64,000 nt of DNA from Cinclus cinclus. Lineage: Eukaryota; Chordata; Aves; Passeriformes; Cinclidae. The notes beneath the pieces were generated by a model. It made no database searches. It saw only the letters and a list, made by a program, of their open reading frames with translations, and was not told the DNA's origin. The stretch lies in the NCBI RefSeq assembly GCF_963662255.1, contig NW_026912121.1, positions 248,001-312,000 on the forward strand. The letters run 5' to 3'. Below are positions 39,414 through 52,845 of the stretch, one piece after another (within the stretch, counting starts at the first letter, position 1; every line of letters starts with the position of its first letter). The position numbers were made by a program, and so were the translations under genes.

Positions 39414-41616
39414 ATGCATTGTGACACCACAGGGGTTAAGAGAAGCAAGGAACCATTGTGACCCAATGCAGGCTAAAAATCTAAGAATGCCTTTTGACGC
39501 CAGGGGGCGCAAAAGGAACACGGATGGACTCTGACAGCATGGGGACCTATAGAAGCAAGGAACCATTATGACACCATGAAGGCCAAGAATCAAATGGTTC
39601 ATTGTAAGAACAAGTGGCCTAAAAGGGCTTGGAATGCATTGTGACACCACAGAGGTTAAAAGAAGCAAGGAACCATTGTGACCCAATGCAGGCTAACAAT
39701 CTAATAATCCCTTTGGACACCAGGGGGTATAAAAAGGGCCAGGGATGGATTGTTACCGCACGGGGACCAATAGAAGCAAGGATCTATTATGCCACCGTGG
39801 AGGCCAAGAATCAAATGATTCATTGTGACATCAAGTGGCCTAAAAGGGCATGGGATGCATTGTGACAGCACAGGGGTTAAGAGAAGCAAGGATCCATTGT
39901 GACCCAATGGAGGCTAATAATCCCAGGATCCCATTTGACACCAGGGGTCATAAAAGGGCCTGGGATGAATTGTGACAGCACGGGGACCATTAGAAACAAG
40001 GAAGCATTATGACACCATGGAGGCCAAGAATCAAATGATTCATTGTGACATCAAGTGGCCTAAAAGGGCATGGGATGCATTGTGACACCACAGAGGTTAA
40101 GAGAAGCAAGGAACCATTGTGACCCAATGCAGGCTAACAATCTAATGATCCCTTGTGACACCAATGGGACTAAAAGGGCCAGGGATGAATTGTGACAGCA
40201 CGGGGACCAATAGAAGCAAGGATCTATTATGCCACCATGGAGGCCAAGAATCAAATAATTCATTGTGACATCAAGTGGCCTAAAAGGGCATGGGATGCAT
40301 TGTGACAGCACAGGGGTTAAGAGAAGCAAGGATCCATTGTGACCCAATGCAGGCTAACAATCTAATGATCCCTTTTGACACCAATGGGCCTAAAAGGGGC
40401 AGGGATGTATTGTGAAAGCATGGGGCCCTATTAAAACCTGGTACAATTGCGCCATCATGGAGGCCAAGAATCAAATGATTCATTGTGACATCAAGTGGCC
40501 TAAAAGGGCATGGGATGCATTGTGACACCACAGAGGTTAAGAGAAGCAAGGAACCATTGTGACCCAATGTAGGCTAACAATCTAAGAATCCCTTTTGACA
40601 CCAGGGGGCGCAAAAGGACCACGGATGAACTCTGAGAGCATGGGGACCTATAGAAGCAAGGAACCATTATGACACCATGAAGACCAAGAATCAAATGGTT
40701 CATTGTAAGACCAAGCGGCCTAAAAGGGCTTGGAATGCATTGTGACACCACAGAGGTTAAGAGAAGCAAGGAACCATTGTGACCCAATGCAGGCTAACAA
40801 TCTAAGAATCCCTTTTGACACCAGGGGGCGCAAAAGGACCACGGATGAACTCTGACAGCATGGGGACCTATAGAAGCAAGGAAACATTATGACACCATGA
40901 AGGCCTAGAATCAAATGATTCATTGTGACATCAAGTGGCCTAAAAGGGCTTGGAATGCATTGTGACACCACAGAGGTTAAGAGAAGCAAGGAACCATTGT
41001 GACCCAATGCAGGCTAACACTCTAATGATCCCATGTGCCACCAGGGGGTATAAAAAGGGCCAGGGATGGATTGTTACAGCACGGGGACCAATAGAAGCAA
41101 GGATCTATTATGCCACCGTGGAGGCCAAGAGTCAAATGATTCATTGTGACATCAAGTGGCCTAAAAGGGCATGGGATGCATTGTGACACCACGGAGGTTA
41201 AGAGAAGCAAGGAACCATTGTGACCCAATGTAGGCTAACAATCTAAGAATCCCTTTTGACACCAGGGGGCGCAAAAGGACCACGGATGAACTCTGACAGC
41301 ATGGGGACCTATAGAAGCAAGGAACCATTATGACACCATGAAGACCAAGAATCAAATGGTTCATTGTAAGACCAAGCGGCCTAAAAGGGCTTGGAATGCA
41401 TTGTGACACCACAGAGGTTAAGAGAAGCAAGGAACCATTGTGACCCAATGCAGGCTAACACTCTAATGATCCCATGTGCCACCAGGGGGTATAAAAAGGG
41501 CCAGGGATGGATTGTTACAGCACGGGGACCAATAGAAGCAAGGATCTATTATGCCACCGTGGAGGCCAAGAGTCAAATGATTCATTGTGACATCAAGTGG
41601 CCTAAAAGGGCATGGG
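39414..41616 (+). repeat. HOR C copy 1 (10 of 11 monomers)
   Basis: Order is a b c' e d a a b a b, where c' is a distinct c variant with CAGGGGTCATAAAAGG. The block matches 44,260-46,461 at an offset of 4,846 falling to 4,845, which is two 11-mer units. The eleventh monomer (a) and the following repeat are replaced by the intervening domain that starts at 41,617. Confidence 0.82.
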
Positions 41617-44259
41617 ATGCATTGTGACAGCACAGGGGTTAAGAGAAGCAAGGATCCATTGTGACCCAATGGAGGCTAACAATCTAATGATCCCTTGTGA
41701 CACCAATGGGCCTAAAAGGGGCAGGGATGATTTGTGAAAGCATGGGACCCCAGTAAAACCTGGTACAATTATGCCACCATGGCGGCCAAGAATCAAATGA
41801 TTCATTGTGACATCAAGTGGCCTAAAAGGGCATGGGATGCATTGTGACACCACAGGGGTTAAGAGAAGCAAGGAACCATTGTGACCCAATGCAGGCTAAC
41901 AATCTAAGAATCCCTTTTGACACCAGGGGGCGCAAAAGGACCACGGATGAACTCTGACAGCATGGGGACCTATAGAAGCAAGGAAACATTATGACACCAT
42001 GAAGGCCAAGAATCAAATGATTCATTGTGACATCAAGTGGCCTAAAAGGGCTTGGAATGCATTGTGACAGCACAGAGGTTAAGAGAAGCAAGGAATCATT
42101 GTGACCCAATGCAGGCTAACAATCTAATGATCCCTTGTGGCACCAGGGGGTATAAAAAGGGCCAGGGATGGATTGTTACAGCACGGGGACCAATAGAAGC
42201 AAGGATCTATTATGCCACCATGGAGGCCAAGAATCAAATAATTCATTGTGACATCAAGTGGCCTAAAAGGGCATGGGATGCATTGTGACACCACAGAGGT
42301 AAAGAGAAGCAAGGATCCATTGTGACCCAAGGCAGGCTAACAATCTAATGATCCCTTTTGACACCAATGGGCCTAAAAGGTCAGGGATGTATTGTGAAAG
42401 CATGGGGCCCAATTAAAACCTGGTACAATTTACGCCACCATGGAGGCCAAGAATCAAATGATTCATTGTGACATCAAGTGGCCTAAAAGGGCATGGGATG
42501 CATTGTGACACCACAGGGGTTAAGAGAAACAAGGCACCATTGTAACCCAATGCAGGCAAACAATCTAAGAATCCCTTTTGACACCAGGGGGCGCAAAAGG
42601 ACCACGGATGAACTCTGACAGCATGGGGACCTATAGAAGCAAGGAACCATTATGACAGCATGATGGCCAAGAATCAAATGGTTCATTGTGACATCAAGTG
42701 GCCTAAAAGGGCTTGGAATGCATTGTGACAGCACAGAGGTAAAGAGAAGCAAGGAACCATTGTGACCCAATGCAGGCTAACAATCTAATGATCCCTTGTG
42801 GCGCCAGGGGGTATAAAAAGGGCCAGGGATGGATTCTTACAGCACGGGGACCAATAGAAGCAAGGATCTATTATGCCACCATGGAGGCCAAGAATCAAAT
42901 GATTCATTGTGACATCAAGTGGCCTAAAAGGGCATGGGATGCATTGTGACACCACAGGGGTTAAGAGAAGCAAGGAACCATTGTGACCCAATGCAGGCTA
43001 ACAATCTAATGATCCCTTGTGACACCAATGGGCCTAAAAGGGCCAGGGATGTATTGTTACAGCACGGGGACCAATAGAAGCAAGGATCTATTATGCCACC
43101 ATGGAGGCCAAGAATCAAGTGATTCATTGTGACATCAAGTGGCCTAAAAGGGCATGGGATGCATTGTGACACCACAGGGGTTAAGAGATGCAAGGAACCA
43201 TTGTGACCCAATGCAGGCTAACAATCTCAGAATCCCTTTTGAAACCAGGGGGCGCAAAAGGACCACGGATGAACTCTGACAGCATGGGGACCTATAGAAG
43301 CAAGGAACCATTATGACACCATGAAGGCCAAGAATCAAATGGTTCATTGTAAGACCAAGTGGCCTAAAAGGTCTTGGAATGCATTGTGACACCACAGAGG
43401 TTAAGAGAAACAAGGATCCATGGTAACCCAATGGAGGCTAATAATCCCAGGATCCCATTTGACACCAGGGGGCGTAAAAGGGACAGGGATGGATTGTTAC
43501 AGCACGGGGACCAATAGAAGCAAGGATCTATTATGCCACCGTGGAGGCCAAGAATCAAATGATTCATTGTGACATCAAGTGGCCTAAAAGGGCATGGGAT
43601 GCATTGTGACAGCACAGGGGTTAAGAGAAGCAAGGCACCATTGTAACCCAATGCAGGCTAACAATCTAAGAATCCCTTTTGACACCAGGGGGCGCAAAAG
43701 GACCACGGATGAACTCTGACAGCATGGGGACCTATAGAAGCAAGGAACCATTATGACACCATGAAGGCCAAGAATCAAATGATTCATTGTGACATCAAGT
43801 GGCCTAAAAGGTCTTGGAATGCATTGTGACACCACAGAGGTTAAGAGAAGCAAGGAACCATTGTGACCCAACGCAGGCTAACACTCTAATGATCCCATGT
43901 GCCACCAGGGGGTATAAAAAGGGCCAGGGATGGATTGTTACAGCACGGGGACCAATAGAAGCAAGGATCTATTATGCCACCGTGGAGGCCAAGAGTCAAA
44001 TGATTGATTGTGACATCAAGTGGCCTAAAAGGGCATGGGATGCATTGTGACACCACGGAGGTTAAGAGAAGCAAGGAACCATTGTGACCCAATGTAGGCT
44101 AACAATCTACGAATCCCTTTTGACACCAGGGGGCGCAAAAGGACCACGGATGAACTCTGACAGCATGGGGACCTATAGAAGCAAGGAACCATTATGACAC
44201 CATGAAGACCAAGAATCAAATGGTTCATTGTAAGACCAAGCGGCCTAAAAGGGCTTGGA
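41617..44259 (+). repeat. Interruption of HOR C, twelve monomers
   Basis: Order is d a b d a b e a (c/b chimera) a b a. Its middle, about 42,190-43,370, is a piece of HOR A. The last two monomers (b at 43,819 and a at 44,040) again belong to HOR C, matching 46,241 onward at 2,422 bp. Confidence 0.8.
42190..43370 (+). repeat. HOR A segment displaced into the HOR C domain
   Basis: About 1.18 kb (end of e, then d a b e a) matches 9,370-10,550 of HOR A at a constant 32,820-bp offset. It includes the private variants CCCAAGGCAGGC, GAAACAAGGCACC, GTGGCGCCAGGGGG and GGATTCTTACAG. Variant GAGATGCAAGG near 43,191 is absent from HOR A copy 1 but present in copies 2 to 4, so the source is closer to those. 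HOR A order stops sharply at 43,371-43,400, where a c/b chimeric monomer begins. Confidence 0.82.
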
Positions 44260-46681
44260 ATGCATTGTGACACCACAGAGGTTAAGAGAAGCAAGGAACC
44301 ATTGTGACCCAATGCAGGCTAACAATCTAAGAATGCCTTTTGACACCAGGGGGCGCAAAAGGAACACGGATGGACTCTGACAGCATGGGGACCTATAGAA
44401 GCAAGGAACCATTATGACACCATGAAGGCCAAGAATCAAATGGTTCATTGTAAGAACAAGTGGGCTAAAAGGGCTTGGAATGCATTGTGACACCACAGAG
44501 GTTAAGAGAAGCAAGGAACCATTGTGACCCCATGCAGGCTAACAATCTAATGATCCCTTGTGGCACCAGGGGGTATAAAAAGGGCCAGGGATGGATTGTT
44601 ACCGCACGGGGACCAATAGAAGCAAGGATCTATTATGCCACCGTGGAGGCCAAGAATCAAATGATTCATTGTGACATCAAGTGGCCTAAAAGGGCATGGG
44701 ATGCATTGTGACAGCACAGGGGTTAAGAGAAGCAAGGATCCATTGTGACCCAATGGAGGCTAATAATCCCAGGATCCCATTTGACACCAGGGGTCATAAA
44801 AGGGCCTGGGATGAATTGTGAGAGCACGGGGACCATTAGAAACAAGGAAGCATTATGACACCATGGAGGCCAAGAATCAAATGATTCATTGTGACATCAA
44901 GTGGCCTAAAAGGGCATGGGATGCATTGTGACACCACAGAGGTTAAGAGAAGCAAGGAACCATTGTGACCCAATGCAGGCTAACAATCTAATGATCCCTT
45001 GTGACACCAATGGGACTAAAAGGGCCAGGGATGAATTGTGACAGCACGGGGACCAATAGAAGCAAGGACCTATTATGCCACCATGGAGGCCAAGAATCAA
45101 ATAATTCATTGTGACATCAAGTGGCCTAAAAGGGCATGGGATGCATTGTGACAGCACAGGGGTTAAGAGAAGCAAGGATCCATTGTGACCCAATGGAGGC
45201 TAACAATCTAATGATCCCTTTTGACACCAATGGGCCTAAAAGGTCAGGGATGTATTGTGAAAGCATGGGGCCCTATTAAAACCTGGTACAATTGCGCCAT
45301 CATGGAGGCCAAGAATCAAATGATTCATTGTGACATCAAGTGGCCTAAAAGGGCATGGGATGCATTGTGACAGCACAGGGGTTAAGAGAAGCAAGGAACC
45401 ATTGTAACCCAATGCAGGCTAACAATCTAAGAATCCCTTTTGACACCAGGGGGCGCAAAAGGACCACGGATGAACTCTGACAGCATGGGGACCTATAGAA
45501 GCAAGGAACCATTATGACACCATGAAGACCAAGAATCAAATGGTTCATTGTAAGTCCAAGCGGCCTAAATGGGCTTGGAATGCATTGTGACACCACAGAG
45601 GTTAAGAGAAGCAAGGAACCATTGTGACCCAATGCAGGCTAACAATCTAAGAATCCCTTTTGACACCAGGGGGCGCAAAAGGACCACGGATGAACTCTGA
45701 CAGCATGGGGACCAATAGAAGCAAGGAACCATTATGACACCATGAAGGCCTAGAATCAAATGATTCATTGTGACATCAAGTGGCCTAAAAGCGCTTGGAA
45801 TGCATTGTGACACCACAGAGGTTAAGAGAAGCAAGGAACCATTGTGACCCAATGCAGGCTAACACTCTAATGATCCCATGTGCCACCAGGGGGTATAAAA
45901 AGGGCCAGGGATGGATTGTTACAGCACGGGGACCAATAGAAGCAAGGATCTATTATGCCACCGTGGAGGCCAAGAGTCAAATGATTCATTGTGACATCAA
46001 GTGGCCTAAAAGGGCATGGGATGCATTGTGACACCACGGAGGTTAAGAGAAGCAAGGAACCATTGTGACCCAATGTAGGCTAACAATCTACGAATCCCTT
46101 TTGACACCAGGGGGCGCAAAAGGACCACGGATGAACTCTGACAGCATGGGGACCTATAGAAGCAAGGAACCATTATGACACCATGAAGACCAAGAATCAA
46201 ATGGTTCATTGTAAGACCAAGCGGCCTAAAAGGGCTTGGAATGCATTGTGACAGCACAGAGGTTAAGAGAAGCAAGGAACCATTGTGACCCAATGCAGGC
46301 TAACAATCTAATGATCCCATGTGCCACCAGGGGGTATAAAAAGGGCCAGGGATGGATTGTTACAGCACGGGGACCAATAGAAGCAAGGATCTATTATGCC
46401 ACCGTGGAGGCCAAGAGTCAAATGATTCATTGTGACATCAAGTGGCCTAAAAGGGCATGGGATGCATTGTGACACCACGGAGGTTAAGAGAAGCAAGGAA
46501 CCATTGTGACCCAATGTAGGCTAACAATCTACGAATCCCTTTTGACACCAGGGGGCGCAAAAGGACCACGGATGAACTCTGACAGCATGGGGACCTATAG
46601 AAGCAAGGAACCATTATGACACCATGAAGACCAAGAATCAAATGGTTCATTGTAAGACCAAGCGGCCTAAAAGGGCTTGGA
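44260..46681 (+). repeat. HOR C copy 2 (11-mer, 2,422 bp)
   Basis: Order is a b c' e d a a b a b a. The expected length is 11 x 220 plus 3 for the b monomers; one base is lost in the d monomer near 45,241 (AAAAGGTCAGGG against AAAAGGGGCAGGG), giving 2,422. The following copy repeats it at 2,422, then 2,423 after that site. Confidence 0.86.
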
Positions 46682-48443
46682 ATGCATTGTGACACCACAG
46701 AGGTTAAGAGAAGCAAGGAACCATTGTGACCCAATGCAGGCTAACAATCTAAGAATGCCTTTTGACACCAGGGGGCGCAAAAGGAACACGGATGGACTCT
46801 GACAGCATGGGGACCTATAGAAGCAAGGAACCATTATGACACCATGAAGGCCAAGAATCAAATGGTTCATTGTAAGAACAAGTGGCCTAAAAGGGCTTGG
46901 AATGCATTGTGACACCACAGAGGTTAAGAGAAGCAAGGAACCATTGTGACCCCATGCAGGCTAACAATCTAATGATCCCTTGTGGCACCAGGGGGTATAA
47001 AAAGGGCCAGGGATGGATTGTTACCGCACGGGGACCAATAGAAGCAAGGATCTACTATGCCACCGTGGAGGCCAAGAATCAAATGATTCATTGTGACATC
47101 AAGTGGCCTAAAAGGGCATGGGATGCATTGTGACAGCACAGGGGTTAAGAGAAGCAAGGATCCATTGTGACCCAATGGAGGCTAATAATCCCAGGATCCC
47201 ATTTGACACCAGGGGTCATAAAAGGGCCTGGGATGAATTGTGACAGCACGGGGACCATTAGAAACAAGGAAGCATTATGACACCATGGAGGCCAAGAATC
47301 AAATGATTCATTGTGACATCAAGTGGCCTAAAAGGGCATGGGATGCATTGTGACACCACAGAGGTTAAGAGAAGCAAGGAACCATTGTGACCCAATGCAG
47401 GCTAACAATCTAATGATCCCTTGTGACACCAATGGGACTAAAAGGGCCAGGGATGAATTGTGACAGCACGGGGACCAATAGAAGCAAGGATCTATTATGC
47501 CACCATGGAGGCCAAGAATCAAATAATTCATTGTGACATCAAGTGGCCTAAAAGGGCATGGGATGCATTGTGACAGCACAGGGGTTAAGAGAAGCAAGGA
47601 TCCATTGTGACCCAATGGAGGCTAACAATCTAATGATCCCTTTTGACACCAATGGGCCTAAAAGGGGCAGGGATGTATTGTGAAAGCATGGGGCCCTATT
47701 AAAACCTGGTACAATTGCGCCATCATGGAGGCCAAGAATCAAATGATTCATTGTGACATCAAGTGGCCTAAAAGGGCATGGGATGCATTGTGACAGCACA
47801 GGGGTTAAGAGAAGCAAGGAACCATTGTGACCCAATGCAGGCTAACAATCTAAGAATCCCTTTTGACACCAGGGGGCGCAAAAGGACCACGGATGAACTC
47901 TGAGAGCATGGGGACCTATAGAAGCAAGGAACCATTATGACACCATGAAGACCAAGAATCAAATGGTTCATTGTAAGACCAAGTGGCCTAAATGGGCTTG
48001 GAATGCATTGTGACACCACAGAGGTTAAGAGAAGCAAGGAACCATTGTGACCCAATGCAGGCTAACAATCTAAGAATCCCTTTTGACACCAGGGGGCGCA
48101 AAAGGACCACGGATGAACTCTGACAGCATGGGGACCTATAGAAGCAAGGAACCATTATGACACCATGAAGGCCTAGAATCAAATGATTCATTGTGACATC
48201 AAGTGGCCTAAAAGCGCTTGGAATGCATTGTGACACCACAGAGGTTAAGAGAAGCAAGGAACCATTGTGACCCAATGCAGGCTAACACTCTAATGATCCC
48301 ATGTGCCACCAGGGGGTATAAAAAGGGCCAGGGATGGATTGTTACAGCACGGGGACCAATAGAATCAAGGATCTATTATGCCACCGTGGAGGCCAAGAGT
48401 CAAATGATTCATTGTGACATCAAGTGGCCTAAAAGGGCATGGG
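46682..48443 (+). repeat. HOR C copy 3, truncated (8 of 11 monomers)
   Basis: Contains a b c' e d a a b and then passes into HOR D. From 46,902 the same monomers reappear at 56,364 at an offset of 9,462 bp, inside the HOR D unit. The c' marker GGGGTCATAAAAGG sits at about 39,944, 44,790, 47,212, 56,674 and 58,215. Confidence 0.84.
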
Positions 48444-50424
48444 ATGCATTGTGACAGCACAGGGGTTAAGAGAAGCAAGGATCCATTGTGACCCAATGGA
48501 GGCTAATAATCCCAGGATCCCATTTGACACCAATGGGCCTAAAAGGGCAGGGATGTATTGTGAAAGCATGGGGCCCAATTAAAACCTGGTACAATTTCGC
48601 CACCATGGAGGCCAAGAATCAAATGATTCATTGTGACATCAAGTGGCCTAAAAGGGCATGGGATGCATTGTGACACCACAGGGGTTAAGAGAAGCAAGGA
48701 ACCATTGTGACCCAATGCAGGCTAACAATCTAAGAATCCGTTGTGGCACCAGGGGGCGCAAAATGACCACGGATGAACTCTGACAGCATGGGGACCTATA
48801 GAAGCAAGGAACCATTATGACACCATGAAGGCCAAGAATCAAATGGTTCATTGTGACATCAAGTGGCCTAAAAGGGCTTGGAATGCATTGTGACACCACA
48901 GAGGTTAAGAGAAGCAAGGAACCATTGTGACCCAATGCAGGCTAACAATCTAATGATCCCTTGTGGCACCAGGGGGTATAAAAAGGGCCAGGGATGGATT
49001 CTTACAGCACGGGGACCAATAGAAGCAAGGATCTATTATGCCACCGTGGAGGCCAAGAATCAAATGATTCATTGTGACATCAAGTGGCCTAAAAGGGCAT
49101 GGGATGCATTGTGACACCACAGAGGTTAAGAGAAGCAAGGATCCATTGTGACCCAATGCAGGCTAACAATCTAATGATCCCTTGTGACACCAATGGGCCT
49201 AAAAGGGGCAGGGAATAATTGTGACAGCATGGGGCCCAAGTAAAACCTGGTACAATTATGCCACCATGGAGGCCAAGAATCAAATGATTCATTGTGACAC
49301 CAAGTGGCCTAAAAGGGCATGGGATGCATTGTGACACCACAGGGGTTAAGAGAAGGAAGGAACCATTGTGACCCAATGCAGGCTAACAATCTAAGAATCC
49401 ATTTTGACACCAGGGGGCGCAAAAGGACCATGGATGAACTCTGACATCATGGGGACCTATAGAAGCAAGGAACCATTATGACACCATGAAGGCCAAGAAT
49501 CAAATGGTTCATTGTAAGACCAAGTGGCCTAAAAGGGCTTGGAATGCATTGTGACACCACAGAGGTTAAGAGAAACAAGGATCCATTGTAACCCAATGGA
49601 GGCTAATAATCCCTGGATCCCATTTGACACCAGGGGGCGTAAAAGGGCCAGGGATGGATTGTTACAGCACGGGGACCAATAGAAGCAAGGATCTATTATG
49701 CCACCGTGGAGGCCAAGAATCAAATGATTCATTGTGACATCAAGTGGCCTAAAAGGGCATGGGATGCATTGTGACAGCACAGGGGTTAAGAGAAGCAAGG
49801 ATCCATTGTGACCCAATGGAGGCTAACAATCTAAGGATCCCTTTTGACACCAATGGGCCTAAAAGGGTCTGGGATGTATTGTGAAAGCATGGGGCCCAGT
49901 GAAAACCTGGTACAATCAAGCCACCATGGAGGCCAAGAATCAAATGATTCATTGTGACATCAAGTGGCCTAAAAGGGCATGGGATGCATTGTGACAGCAC
50001 AGGGGTTAAGAGAAGCAAGGCACCATTGTAACCCAATGCAGGCTAACAATCTGAGAATCCCTTTTGACACCAGGGGGCGCAAAAGGACCACGGATGAACT
50101 CTGACAGCATGGGGACCTATAGAAGCAAGGAACCATTATGACACCATGAAGGCCAAGAATCAAATGGTTCATTGTGACATCAAGTGGCCTAAAAGGGCTT
50201 GGAATGCATTGTGACAGCACAGAGGTTAAGAGAAGCAAGGAACCATTGTGACCCAATGCAGGCTAACAATCTAATGATCCCTTGTGGCACCAGGGGGTAT
50301 AAAAAGGGCCAGGGATGGATTGTTACAGCACGGGGACCAATAGAAGCAAGGATCTATTATGCCACCATGGTGGCCAAGAATCAAATGATTCATTGTGACA
50401 TCAAGTGGCCTAAAAGGGCATGGG
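48444..50424 (+). repeat. Nested 9-mer (1,981 bp), first copy in HOR D
   Basis: Order is d a b d a (c/b) d a b. It is followed at 50,425 by d a b d a (c/b), offset 1,981 bp, as far as about 51,740. The d monomers at 48,444 and 50,425 are chimeric, with a c-like start (CCCAGGATCCCATTTG) and a d-like remainder. The same 9-mer is carried in HOR D copy 2 at 59,888 and 61,869, so this tandem step predates the 11,444-bp duplication. Confidence 0.78.
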
Positions 50425-51084
50425 ATGCATTGTGACAGCACAGGCGTTAAGAGAAGCAAGGATCCATTGTGACCCAATGGAGGCTAATAATCCCAGGATC
50501 CCATTTGACACCAATGGGCCTAAAAGGGCAGGGATGTATTGTGAAAGCATGGGGCCCCAGTGAAACCTGGTACAATTATGCCACCATGGAGGCCAAGAAT
50601 CAAATGATTCATTGTGACATCAAGTGGCCTAAAAGGGCATGGGATGCATTGTGACAGCACAGGGGTTAAGAGAAGCAAGGAACCATTGTGACCCAATGCA
50701 GGCTAACAATCTAAGAATCCCTTTTGACACCAGGGGGCGCAAAAGGACCACGGATGAACTCTGACAGCATGGGGACCTATAGAAGCAAGGAAACATTATG
50801 ACACCATGAAGGCCAAGAATCAAATGATTCATTGTGACATCAAGTGGCCTAAAAGGTCTTGGAATGCATTGTGACAGCACAGAGGTTAAGAGAAGCAAGG
50901 AACCATTGTGACCCAATGCAGGCTAACAATCTAATGATCCCTTGTGGCACCAGGGGGTATAAAAAGGGCCAGGGATGGATTGTTACAGCACGGGGACCAA
51001 TAGAAGCAAGGATTTATTATGCCACCGTGGAGGCCAAGAATCAAATGATTCATTGTGACATCAAGTGGCCTAAAAGGGCATGGG

Positions 51085-52845
51085 ATGCATTGTGACACCA
51101 CAGGCGTTAAGAGAAACAAGGAACCATTGTGACCCAATGCAGGCTGACAATCTAATGATCCCCTTTGACACCAATGGGCCTAAAAGGGGCAGGGAATAAT
51201 TGTGACAGCATGGGGCCCAAGTAAAACCTGGTACAATTATGCCACCATGGAGGCCAAGAATCAAATGATTCATTGTGACACCAAGTGGCCAAAAAGGGCA
51301 TGGGATGCATTGTGACACCACAGGGGTTAAGAGAAGCAAGGAACCATTGTGACCCAATGCAGGCTAACAATCTAAGAATCCCTTATGACACCAGGGGGCG
51401 CAAAAGGACCACGGAGGAACCTTGACATCATGGGGACCTATAGAAGCAAGGAACCATTATGACACAATGAAGGCCAAGAATCAAATGGTTCATTGTAAGA
51501 CCAAGTGGCCTAAAAGGTCTTGGAATGCATTGTGACACCACAGAGGTTAAGAGAAACAAGGATCCATTGTAACCCAATGGAGGCTAATAATCCCAGGATC
51601 ACATTTGAGACCGGGGGCGTAAAAGGGCCAGGGATGGATTGTTACCGCAAGGGGACCAATAGAAGCAAGGATCTATTATGCCACCGTGGAGGCCAAGAAT
51701 CAAATGATTCATTGTGACATCAAGTGGCCTAAAAGGGCATGGGATGCATTGTGACAGCACAGGGGTTAAGAGAAGCAAGGATCCATTGTGACCCAATGGA
51801 GGCTAATAATCCCAGGATCCCATTTGACACCAGGGGGCGTAAAAGGGCCAGGGATGAATTGTGACAGCATGGGGCCCAATAGAAACAAGGAAGCATTATG
51901 ACACCATGGAGGCCAAGAATCAAATGGTTCATTGTGACATCAAGTGGCCTAAAAGGGCTTGGAATGCATTGTGACACCACAGAGGTTAAGAGAAGCAAGG
52001 AACCATTGTGACCCAATGCAGGCTAACAATCTAATGATCCCTTGTGGCACCAGGGGGTATAAAAAGGGCCAGGGATGGATTGTTGCAGCACGGGGACCAA
52101 TAGAAGCAAGGATCTATTATGCCACCATGGAGGCCAAGAATCAAATGATTCATTGTGACATCAAGTGGCCTAAAAGGGCATGGGATGCATTGTGACACCA
52201 CAGAGGTTAAGAGAAGCAAGGAACCATTGTGACCCAATGCAGGCTAACAATCTAATGATCCCTTGTGACACCAATGGGCCTAAAAGGGGCAGGGGTGAAT
52301 TGTTACAGCACGGGGACCAATAGAAGCAAGGATCTATTATGCCACCATGGAGGCCAAGAATCAAATGATTCATTGTGACATCAAGTGGCCTAAAAGGGCA
52401 TGGGATGCATTGTGACACCACAGGGGTTAAGAGAAGCAAGGAACCATTGTGACCCAATGCAGGCTAACAATCTAAGAATCCCTTTTGAAACCAGGTGGCG
52501 CAAAAGGAACACGGATGAACTCTGACAGCATGGGGACCTATAGAAGCAAGGAACCATTATGACACCATGAAGGCCAAGAATCAAATGGTTCATTGTAAGA
52601 CCAAGTGGCCTAAATGGGCTTGGAATGCATTGTGACACCACAGAGGTTAAGAGAAGCAAGGAACCATTGTGACCCAATGCAGGCTAACAATCTAATGATC
52701 CCTTGTGACACCAGGGGGTATAAAAAGGGCCAGGGATGGATTGTTACAGCACGGGGACCAATAGAAGCAAGGATCTATTATGCCACCGTGGAGGCCAAGA
52801 GTCAAATGATTCATTGCGACATCAAGTGGCCTAAAAGGGCATGGG
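51085..52845 (+). repeat. Nested 8-mer (1,761 bp), first copy in HOR D
   Basis: Order is d a (c/b) c b e a b, followed from 52,846 by d a (c/b) c at a 1,761-bp offset, to about 53,724. Shared variants include ACATTTGAGACCGGGGGCG (51,602 and 53,363) and CTTGACATCATGGGG. The second copy has lost the ATGCAT junction at 53,066 (GGGATCCATTG). Confidence 0.78.
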
